Shown here one piece after another: positions 1 through 5,994 of a DNA stretch of 6,641 nt (position 1 is the stretch's first letter; each line of letters starts with the position of its first letter). This stretch comes from Promethearchaeota archaeon (GTDB taxonomy: Archaea; Asgardarchaeota; Lokiarchaeia; Sigyniarchaeales; SOKP01). The stretch spans positions 1-6,641 of the forward strand of contig JAUWNA010000113.1 in the NCBI GenBank assembly GCA_030612905.1. Direction: 5' to 3'. A program made the position numbers and the translations under genes. The notes below the pieces were generated by a model. It did not search any database. It was not told where the DNA came from and saw only the letters and a program-made list of their open reading frames with translations.

Positions 1-123
1 TATTTTCAAGCAGAATTTAAGAAGCTTGATGAGTGGTTCGGAAAGTACCAAGAGATTTGGGACGAATATTTCGCATTTAACAAAGAATGGGACTCAGCGA
101 AAGATTTAAACGCGATCACTTAA
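1..123 (+). CDS. 3' end of an unidentified protein (partial, C-terminal 40 residues)
   Basis: Reading frame 1 is open from the window edge to a TAA at 121-123 and encodes 40 residues. The peptide is rich in aromatic and charged residues (for example EWFGKYQEIWDEYF) and ends DLNAIT. It looks like a soluble, amphipathic helical C-terminus, with no membrane segment and no recognisable motif. I do not recognise the family, and 40 residues are too few to assign a function. It counts as a real coding end because codon use is sensible, the frame is open to the edge, and it is followed by T-rich tracts typical of an archaeal 3' end. It converges on the minus-strand GTPase gene, whose stop lies 88 bases further on. 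Confidence 0.6.
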   Translation, partial: YFQAEFKKLDEWFGKYQEIWDEYFAFNKEWDSAKDLNAIT

Positions 124-140
124 TTTTGTAACTACCCAAA

Positions 141-194
141 ATTTTTTTATAAAATGTTATTTTTTGAATTTCTTAACAAATTCAAATAGAAAAA
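141..194. terminator. Convergent 3'-end region: T-tracts plus a perfect 9-bp hairpin
   Basis: This lies in the spacer between two converging genes. On the + strand there are runs of seven T (142-148) and six T (160-165) just after the stop at 123. Archaeal RNA polymerase can terminate on such U-tracts without a hairpin. A perfect inverted repeat follows: TTTGAATTT (163-171), a 6-nt loop CTTAAC, then AAATTCAAA (178-186). Read from the minus strand, the GTPase transcript meets five U (190-194) just before the hairpin. The arrangement could end or protect transcripts from both sides. It is not a classical bacterial hairpin-then-U-run in either direction. The sequence is seen directly; the function is inferred. 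Confidence 0.5.
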
Positions 195-211
195 GTTGGA
201 AGGTTTGTTTA

Positions 212-2299
212 CTACTTTAATAATTGTTCCAATTCTTTAATCTGTTGGTTAAGATCTGTTTTAATCGCATCCATTTTACTCTTCTTCTCTTCAAGTTCTT
301 CGCTTGTAATTTCTCCTGTCAGCTCTTTCATGTCGAAGTCCAACGACATCTTAGAAATATTAGCTTTTTTAATTTTTAAATCCATCAAAGATTTTTCTAA
401 TTCAGCCCTTTGTTCTATAGAAATCTCGGTAGAGGCATCTTGAACTGTAGACTCCGCTATTTTTTGCGTAGTTGTAGGGGGATCGGTGCTTAATATTTTT
501 GAAGGCGTGACTGCTACAACTTTAGCTTTAGGCTTTATAAGTTCTGTTGGACTAACCGGAGTAGGAGATTGCTTAATCTCTTTAGGGATCTCAAAAACTT
601 TTGAAGGTGTAACCTCACTTTTTTTTGGAATTATTGGGGCATCAATTTTTTTAGTCGGAGTAAAACTAGCACGTGGTTTAGCTTTTATTAATTTTGTGGG
701 CGTAACTGGAACGGGTATTTTAGATTCCGTTGGGTTAGTAACTTGGGCAAAAGGTGATGTTTTTAATTTGTTTTTAGCATCTTTAGGAACAATCATCACT
801 GTTTTCGACCGTGGTTTCACCATAAAATCTTCTGGGTTTAAGGCTAATTCTATTTTTTCCTGTGGTATTTTAGGCTTGATCAACGATTCAGGTTCGGATG
901 TTTCTTTTTCTTCTTCGATTTTTTTAAAACCCTCTTTTTCGGGTTCTGATCCTTCCGTTTTTGGAATCAATTTAGGCTTTTTTAATGCTCCTGGGCCCGG
1001 TGGTATAGAAGGTTTTTTAAGACCTATTTCATTTTTTGATGCTTCTGGTTCTTTAGAGGGTCCATGAGGCGGAGGCGGTGGCGGCGGAGGAACAGCTGTG
1101 GGTATTTTTGGTTTTTCTTTTTCTTCTGGTTTTGGGGGTTCAGGAATTGTTGGCTTTTTCACCTTACTTTTTTCTACGGGCTTAGTAGCCTCTTCTGTAG
1201 GTGTTGACGATTCAACGATCTTTGGTTTTTCTGAAGGCACTGGTTGAGGAGCGCTTAGTTTTTCAAGCATACTTTTAATTTTTTGAGATTTTTCATAAAA
1301 TTCTTTGCCTAGCGAATCATCCCCAAGTTCTATACATAAATAGCTAATTTTATCGAAAAGAGTAGCCGCTTTACTAAACTCTGCGTTTTCCAATGCCTTT
1401 GCTGCATGTTCCATATATGTATCTCTTTCCAGTAGTGGTTTTAATAGAGGTGAAACCTCCGCACTCATTTCTAATACATCTGCAATAATAGTTATCATCT
1501 TATCCCGATTGTTGGAATCATTAGCAATCATAGAGTATGTTTTTAACCCTAAGATTTTTTCAATTTGTTCTGGTTTCATTGCATCATCTAAGTCTTGTTT
1601 ATTACCAATAACCGATGTGTGCGCTTGAGGGGCTTGTTCTTTTATTAATTCCAAGAAAAACTTACTTTTTTCTACGTTTTCCAAAGTGGAATCGGTGATC
1701 AATAAAACAGCATCACTTCCTTTAATAAAATTGTTCCATAAATAACTAAATTGCTCTTGTCCAGCAAAATCCCACAAATGAAAATGTAATTTACCGATTT
1801 TGATTGTGGCTATGTCTCCTGTAATGGTCGGGATGTGTTGCATTGGGATTTCTTCTGCTTTAATTAGCCGAGTTATCGTAGTTTTTCCAACACCAGAAAA
1901 GCCTATGAGAGATATTTTCGGTCTTAAATTTCTATGAATCCCATCTACTGTTGGATCGAATATTTCAAAGGTTTTCTCGTCAATTTTATGATCTAATAAG
2001 TCTTCAAAAAGATTTAAAAATTCTTTCTTGCACTTAATTAGTTCCTTTTTAATATTCTCGAAATTATCCGTTAAACCAGTAACGAATAGAAACATTAATT
2101 CAGAATCTTTTTCTGTAATGTAGGATATTCGGTATTTGTAATAATCGTGATACTCTACGCTTTTACCTCTTTTAGAGAAAGCTTCTCTCATTAAATCTGC
2201 TGCTAAAGAGTTGAAAACATCATCCTTAAGGGCTTTTCCAAAATGCCGATGATATAATAATTTACCGCGATTGTAAATATAAACTTGTCTTAAGATAAT
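212..2299 (-). CDS. Multidomain small GTPase: longin-like, Arf/Rab-type GTPase, TPR/MIT-like helices, Pro/Lys-rich tail, coiled coil; probable non-AUG start
   Basis: This is a Ras-superfamily GTPase of about 695 residues, far longer than the usual ~180-200. The first ATG (2191) lies inside a conserved-looking domain. The frame is open for 36 more codons without ATG, GTG or TTG, reaching ATC (2294-2296) and ATT (2297-2299) just after GGTGA, with an in-frame TGA at 2303-2305. I therefore start it at ATT, or at ATC one codon later. Numbering from ATT: longin-like domain ~1-105 (RQVYIYNRGKLLYHRHFG at the start); GTPase ~125-285 with P-loop GFSGVGKT 133-140, switch I PTIT ~157-160, WDFAGQE 176-182 with the catalytic Gln kept, and NKQD 233-236; the G5 motif is degenerate. 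TPR/MIT-like helices span ~296-348. A Pro/Lys/Ser/Thr-rich, probably disordered tail spans ~350-620 and includes eight consecutive prolines (404-411). A coiled-coil end spans ~627-695. No signal peptide, membrane segment or C-terminal lipidation cysteine is visible. Such GTPases are a hallmark of Asgard archaea. The roadblock gene 48 bases upstream is a likely operon partner and possible regulator. The GTPase call is very secure; the cellular role is unknown. Confidence 0.93.
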   Translation of the reverse strand: MILRQVYIYNRGKLLYHRHFGKALKDDVFNSLAADLMREAFSKRGKSVEYHDYYKYRISYITEKDSELMFLFVTGLTDNFENIKKELIKCKKEFLNLFEDLLDHKIDEKTFEIFDPTVDGIHRNLRPKISLIGFSGVGKTTITRLIKAEEIPMQHIPTITGDIATIKIGKLHFHLWDFAGQEQFSYLWNNFIKGSDAVLLITDSTLENVEKSKFFLELIKEQAPQAHTSVIGNKQDLDDAMKPEQIEKILGLKTYSMIANDSNNRDKMITIIADVLEMSAEVSPLLKPLLERDTYMEHAAKALENAEFSKAATLFDKISYLCIELGDDSLGKEFYEKSQKIKSMLEKLSAPQPVPSEKPKIVESSTPTEEATKPVEKSKVKKPTIPEPPKPEEKEKPKIPTAVPPPPPPPPHGPSKEPEASKNEIGLKKPSIPPGPGALKKPKLIPKTEGSEPEKEGFKKIEEEKETSEPESLIKPKIPQEKIELALNPEDFMVKPRSKTVMIVPKDAKNKLKTSPFAQVTNPTESKIPVPVTPTKLIKAKPRASFTPTKKIDAPIIPKKSEVTPSKVFEIPKEIKQSPTPVSPTELIKPKAKVVAVTPSKILSTDPPTTTQKIAESTVQDASTEISIEQRAELEKSLMDLKIKKANISKMSLDFDMKELTGEITSEELEEKKSKMDAIKTDLNQQIKELEQLLK

Positions 2300-2302
2300 C
2301 TT

Positions 2303-2307
2303 TCACC
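2303..2307 (-). promoter_or_regulatory. Shine-Dalgarno GGTGA that decides the GTPase start
   Basis: The minus strand reads TTAGGTGAAAGATTATC. GGTGA matches the anti-Shine-Dalgarno at archaeal 16S rRNA 3' ends. It lies 3 nt before ATT and 6 nt before ATC, and no AUG, GUG or UUG is in reach. It overlaps the in-frame stop that bounds the ORF. None of the other starts in the window has a comparable motif. This fits the common archaeal pattern in which first genes are leaderless and operon-internal genes use a Shine-Dalgarno. Confidence 0.6.
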
Positions 2308-2320
2308 TAATACATACTAA

Positions 2321-2340
2321 ATTATTTATTTATACATAAA
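2321..2340 (-). promoter_or_regulatory. TATA-like element between the roadblock and GTPase genes
   Basis: The minus strand contains TATAAATAAATA within an AT-only stretch just after the roadblock stop. About 25 nt downstream of it is ~2303, almost on top of the GGTGA. A transcript from this promoter would therefore have little or no room for that Shine-Dalgarno. It may be a weak internal promoter or simply AT-rich spacer. Confidence 0.3.
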
Positions 2341-2347
2341 AACTTCT

Positions 2348-2839
2348 TTATTTCGTTACATATTTTACAAGATCTTTAATTATCGAATATTTCTTATCTT
2401 TTCCTTTCTTTTTCTTAAAAGTTTCTTTAATTTTTTGAATTTCTTTAGAAAAATCAAAAACTGAAAAATCGCTTATTTCTTGATCTTTAGAACTCTCGCC
2501 CAATTTCTTCAAAAAAACGCTAATACTAGGCATGTATTTTGCTAAATTCATATTTAAGTCTAACTTTGATATCAAAATCAATTCGGGATTGAATGTAAAA
2601 AGGTAGTTATACTCTTGAGCCTCTATAGCAAAGGAATTTATTTTAGTTAAATTCAATTCGTCAGCTATATCTTTAGAATTAGCGATTACTGAAAGAATTT
2701 TATGAGGAATAAGTTTTCCTTTAGCAAATTCTTTCATAGTTGATCCTAATACAATTCCATATCTGCTTGCAATTGCACATTCAGAATTTAGTTCCGTTTT
2801 CAATTGTGAGATAATTTTGTCGTAGTTAATTTGTCTCAT
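2348..2839 (-). CDS. Roadblock/LC7 (MglB-like) domain protein with a lysine-rich C-terminal tail
   Basis: This 163-residue soluble protein fits the roadblock/LC7 pattern over residues ~7-113. It has an N-terminal helix (YDKIISQLKTEL), the strand pair CAIASRYGIVLGS, a long middle helix (KILSVIANSKDIADELNL), then strands SFAIEAQEYNYLFTF and LILISKLD and a closing helix. The match is to the fold pattern, not to specific residues. Family members dimerise and act as GAPs or scaffolds for small GTPases (MglB for MglA, Ragulator for Rag). A tail (~115-163) carries a lysine cluster, FKKKKGKDKK at 141-150, unusual for a bare roadblock protein and possibly a contact for acidic membranes, nucleic acid or proteins. 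ATG at 2839 is the natural start; there is no Shine-Dalgarno, so the mRNA may be leaderless. It ends 48 bases before the GTPase start on the same strand, suggesting co-transcription and a functional pair. Confidence 0.78.
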   Translation of the reverse strand: MRQINYDKIISQLKTELNSECAIASRYGIVLGSTMKEFAKGKLIPHKILSVIANSKDIADELNLTKINSFAIEAQEYNYLFTFNPELILISKLDLNMNLAKYMPSISVFLKKLGESSKDQEISDFSVFDFSKEIQKIKETFKKKKGKDKKYSIIKDLVKYVTK

Positions 2840-2927
2840 TATATTGAATTTGAAATTTTTTGAATAATTAATAAAATCTAATTTATTTATATTTAATTAA
2901 ATTAAAATCTAAATATTAAAAATAAAA
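2840..2927. promoter_or_regulatory. Divergent AT-only promoter region (roadblock operon / UPF0280)
   Basis: These 88 bases between divergent starts are almost entirely A and T. On the minus strand TTTTATTAATTA (about 2864-2876) lies about 25-37 bases from the roadblock ATG. On the + strand TTTAATTAAATTAAAAT (about 2892-2908) lies about 20-36 bases from the TTG of the UPF0280 gene. Both spacings suit a TATA box driving a leaderless or nearly leaderless mRNA, in agreement with the lack of Shine-Dalgarno motifs at both genes. The exact boxes are ambiguous because the whole stretch is AT-rich. Confidence 0.5.
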
Positions 2928-3716
2928 TTGAAAATATATAAATATCATTTTATTGAAAAAGAATCAGATATTACTTTAATCTCAGAGTCGAAAGGTGCTA
3001 TTTTAAAAGCAAAAAAAGGGTTTTTTCGCCATCGCAAAATTTTAGAAAAGTACATTATACAGAATAACAAATTTCTTAAGTCTTTTTCGCCAATAAGAAA
3101 CAAAACTGAATTTGAAATCGTTAATTTAATGAGCGAAGCGTCTATTTTGTGTGAGGTTGGTCCGATGGCAACAGTAGCGGGTGCATTTGCCGATGTAATG
3201 ATGGACCTAATGAAAGATGAAGATGACCCAAATATAGTTCCTGCAAGAATTGCTTTAGTTGAAAACGGTGGTGAAATCGCCGTAGACTCCGAAAAAGAGA
3301 TGAAAATCGCACTATTTGCGGGATATAACGAATTGAATTTGAACATCGGCTTCTTGATCGAGAAAAGTAATTGTCCCGTAGGTATAGGAACAAGTTCCGC
3401 TACAATAGGACACGCTATAAGCCTAGGACAAGCAGACGCAGTAACCGTATTTGGTAAAAATGCGACGCTGGCAGATGGAGCCGCAACTCGAATCGCCAAT
3501 TTAGTTAAAGGTGCTGACGTTGAAAAATCTATAAAGAGCGCTTTAGACGCCGCCGAAGATATTGAAGGCGTTTTTGGCGTTTTCATATCTCGAGATAATA
3601 AAATTGGTCAAGTAGGCAAACTACCAAAGATCTTTAAAATTGAGGGCGATAAAGAAATAGTTTTAAAAAATAAATTTGAGGGGCTATTTCCTGGAAAATA
3701 TGAAGTCTTTAAATGA
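2928..3716 (+). CDS. UPF0280 family protein (COG2122, ApbE-like fold)
   Basis: This 262-residue protein is full length for UPF0280, a mainly archaeal family related in fold to the flavin transferase ApbE. Family hallmarks in order are an N-terminal Arg/Ile segment (RHRKILEKYIIQNNKFLKS, 34-52), VGPMATVAGAFAD (77-89), VENGGEIAVD (111-120, matching the ApbE GG-D/E type loop), GIGTSSATIGHAISLGQAD (152-170), and a DGAATRIAN segment (183-191) resembling the ApbE AD-A-AT motif. The start is TTG at 2928. An in-frame TAA lies at 2910-2912 and the first internal ATG would remove 67 conserved residues. No Shine-Dalgarno precedes it. In methanogens COG2122 has been linked to sulfide-dependent homocysteine synthesis (recalled knowledge); the activity here is inferred at most. 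Its TGA lies inside the 3' end of the convergent membrane-protein gene (8-bp overlap). It shares a divergent promoter region with the roadblock gene, but nothing suggests a common function. Confidence 0.88.
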   Translation: MKIYKYHFIEKESDITLISESKGAILKAKKGFFRHRKILEKYIIQNNKFLKSFSPIRNKTEFEIVNLMSEASILCEVGPMATVAGAFADVMMDLMKDEDDPNIVPARIALVENGGEIAVDSEKEMKIALFAGYNELNLNIGFLIEKSNCPVGIGTSSATIGHAISLGQADAVTVFGKNATLADGAATRIANLVKGADVEKSIKSALDAAEDIEGVFGVFISRDNKIGQVGKLPKIFKIEGDKEIVLKNKFEGLFPGKYEVFK

Positions 3717-5994
3717 CCCAATAATACGGCATACTATCTCCGTTCTCGCTTTTAACCGAAAAAATCCTATTCAAATAATTTAGAGAATAATACATCTCAA
3801 CCTGTTCTTCAGTTAGTTCTCCAAAAAATCCCATTTGAGTAAATGTAAGATAGGTTTTTGTCAATAATAAGAATATATCCGTGTTGTAATTCTTTTTTAA
3901 TTCCTTTAAAACATTTGTACCATTTTCATCGATGTGATTGTCTGGATTAATTATTGAATTATTAAATGTAATGTAATATTGCGTTGTTGTTAGAGGTAGT
4001 GAACTATTTTTCTCGTCATAGGGATAATCATAATAAACAAATACAGGGTTCCATCCAAATTCCATAACTAATACATTCTTGTTATCTGAGTAATCAACAT
4101 ACCAATTTACAGCACTTAATTCGTTGTTATTAACGCTGTAAAAATCTAACGATGTGTAAAATTCTAAAAGCGATGTTGTCGAAGAATAACATACAAAAAT
4201 AATTAAGAATGATTTTACTTGGACTGAATTAATTTTACTAATTTTAATCAATTTATATATATACGAGATAAACCCAATCGCTAAAATTGGAGAGGAAAGA
4301 TAAAATAACCTTGAGAAAAAACTAAGATTACCTCTCATTAAATCAAAGATAAAACCCCCTAACACTAAAAATACGAAAGCCATTAACCATAAATATAAAG
4401 ATTTTCCTTTAGGCTTATTTTGAAATACAACTAACCCCCAAAAAGCAAAAATTACAACTATTATAATTTCAAAACCAACAAAGATACTAATTAAATTTAA
4501 ATTAAGCCATAATAGATTTGCGACGAAAAACACAATAGTAGACAATAAAGTCAACGTAAATACAAGAGGGATAACAATTTTCTCGATTATGGTATAAAAT
4601 CTAAATTTCTTACCCATTAAAATCAAATTAAACCTCCCTTTTTTAAAAGTAATTTGAGTTCGTAACCAATAAATTATAACACCTCCAATTACCGTAATAA
4701 AACTTGCACCAAATAACAGAGTAATCCACGGTAAAGTAAAAATATATGAAAATGCCGCCAGATGCCCTGTACTAATGTTAAATACGTAGAAAATTAAGAA
4801 AATGCCAAATACGATCACCATTAAGATAAAATCGAAACCTCGGATTGCGGACTTAATTAAGTAAATCAAAAGCACCCATATAAAGGAGAACAGAAAAACT
4901 AACGCAATAAGAGAGTGAGAAAGGTATAACGCGATGAAAATAAAAGTTATTAATAGATAGTTAAATGCCATATTCGCTCGAATTGCCCTCCAATTGGGCT
5001 TTTCTTCTTTAACGAAATTTTTTAATCTAATATACAACAGAAAAAAAATCGTCAATCCTTGGATAAAAACAATGCTTGATGGCCAAAAAGCTAATGTTAA
5101 ATTTTTAAAACCTAACGTAGTGGTTAATAAAAGATATATGCCAAATATTCCTATCGATTTGTTTGAAAATATCCTCATAATTATATTATATATAATTAGC
5201 GATGTTATCGGAAGCGTAAAAAATAGGAAGACATTTGGGATTATAATTATATCTATGGCAGAAAAATAATAAAATACGGCTCCAACAATATGGAAGCCCA
5301 TAGCACCAAAATACTCGTTTAAGGGTAAAGTATTAGCATTTGTTATGATTTTTATAAGTAAAACATGGTACCACGCATCAGTTCCAGCGAAAATATCTAC
5401 ATTCAAATATAATCCAATTATCAATAAAATCATAAAAATTATTAATAATATTCCGTTCCAGGATATCTTCTTCTTAATATAATCGTAAAACGAAAAATCA
5501 TCGTATTTTATCAAGAATTCTTCCGTATTCGTTTTGGTTTTAAACCAAATTTTTTCTTTGTGCTTAAATTTTAATATTAATATTATAATAATTAGAGAAA
5601 AATAGAACACAAGTAGAAACGCAAAAAAATAAATTGCATCTAAAAAAAAACCTAAACTATTACCAACATAGCCTAAAATTATGTAAAAACTCAAATTTAA
5701 CACTGACGTCAAACAAAACTTTTCTAAAATGTTGAATCTTACGCTTTTATAAATCATAAAAAAGAATGGATAAGAAGGCAAAAATAACATAACAAATATC
5801 GAGGACCCTATCCATAGAATTCGTAAAAACATATTTAAAGGTAAATTCACATCAGAACCTAAAATTATATCAATATTTATCAATTTTAAGCTTAATAAAG
5901 TAATAGATATTAAAGACACGAGAAATAAATAGAAATGAATATGAATATGTACGTGAAGAATCGATTTAATGAACTTAATTTTAATATTATCCAT
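3709..5994 (-). CDS. Polytopic membrane protein, probable GT-C type glycosyltransferase
   Basis: This 761-residue protein is dominated by Ile, Leu and Phe, with roughly 15-17 hydrophobic membrane segments between residues ~21 and ~610, followed by a mostly hydrophilic ~150-residue C-terminal part. After an early membrane segment comes an acidic loop motif, AGTDAWYH (203-210), with D206 and H210 placed like the D-Y-H motif in the first outer loop of STT3/AglB and other GT-C enzymes. An SHS-type motif (ALYLSHSL, 355-362), an Arg in FFSRLFYLSSP (559-569) and the AVNWYVDY segment (628-635) also recall GT-C and PMT-like proteins. Such enzymes transfer sugars from lipid-linked donors on the outer membrane face. 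No STT3 WWDYG motif is present, so it is not the oligosaccharyltransferase itself. The N-terminus carries an odd HVHIHIH run (14-20). ATG at 5994 has no Shine-Dalgarno. The gene is divergent from a nucleotide-sugar epimerase, which supports a glycan role. Family assignment is moderate; donor and acceptor are unknown. Confidence 0.7.
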   Translation of the reverse strand: MDNIKIKFIKSILHVHIHIHFYLFLVSLISITLLSLKLINIDIILGSDVNLPLNMFLRILWIGSSIFVMLFLPSYPFFFMIYKSVRFNILEKFCLTSVLNLSFYIILGYVGNSLGFFLDAIYFFAFLLVFYFSLIIIILILKFKHKEKIWFKTKTNTEEFLIKYDDFSFYDYIKKKISWNGILLIIFMILLIIGLYLNVDIFAGTDAWYHVLLIKIITNANTLPLNEYFGAMGFHIVGAVFYYFSAIDIIIIPNVFLFFTLPITSLIIYNIIMRIFSNKSIGIFGIYLLLTTTLGFKNLTLAFWPSSIVFIQGLTIFFLLYIRLKNFVKEEKPNWRAIRANMAFNYLLITFIFIALYLSHSLIALVFLFSFIWVLLIYLIKSAIRGFDFILMVIVFGIFLIFYVFNISTGHLAAFSYIFTLPWITLLFGASFITVIGGVIIYWLRTQITFKKGRFNLILMGKKFRFYTIIEKIVIPLVFTLTLLSTIVFFVANLLWLNLNLISIFVGFEIIIVVIFAFWGLVVFQNKPKGKSLYLWLMAFVFLVLGGFIFDLMRGNLSFFSRLFYLSSPILAIGFISYIYKLIKISKINSVQVKSFLIIFVCYSSTTSLLEFYTSLDFYSVNNNELSAVNWYVDYSDNKNVLVMEFGWNPVFVYYDYPYDEKNSSLPLTTTQYYITFNNSIINPDNHIDENGTNVLKELKKNYNTDIFLLLTKTYLTFTQMGFFGELTEEQVEMYYSLNYLNRIFSVKSENGDSMPYYWVI

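Noticed and set aside
486..1067. 193-codon + strand open frame opposite the GTPase tail
   Set aside because: It is antisense to the low-complexity Pro/Lys/Ser/Thr-rich region, where absence of stops is a by-product of codon composition. Its Gly/Phe/Val-rich product has no recognisable pattern.
1067..1090. G-rich + strand run (GGCGGAGGCGGTGGCGGCGG) as a regulatory G-quadruplex
   Set aside because: It is fully explained as the complement of eight proline codons. Only GG pairs are present, which would give at best a weak two-layer structure.
2945..3586. 213-codon minus-strand open frame opposite UPF0280
   Set aside because: It is a shadow of a well-conserved UPF0280 gene, and the translation is Ser/Ala/Phe-rich with no motif. 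The 83-codon frame at 3142-3393 is rejected for the same reason.
4994..5269. 91-codon + strand open frame within the membrane-protein gene
   Set aside because: It is antisense to membrane-helix coding sequence, with no ribosome site and no recognisable product.
3709..5994. Membrane protein as AglB/STT3 oligosaccharyltransferase
   Set aside because: Although GTDAWYH resembles the first acidic motif, no WWDYG motif and no large C-terminal globular domain were found.
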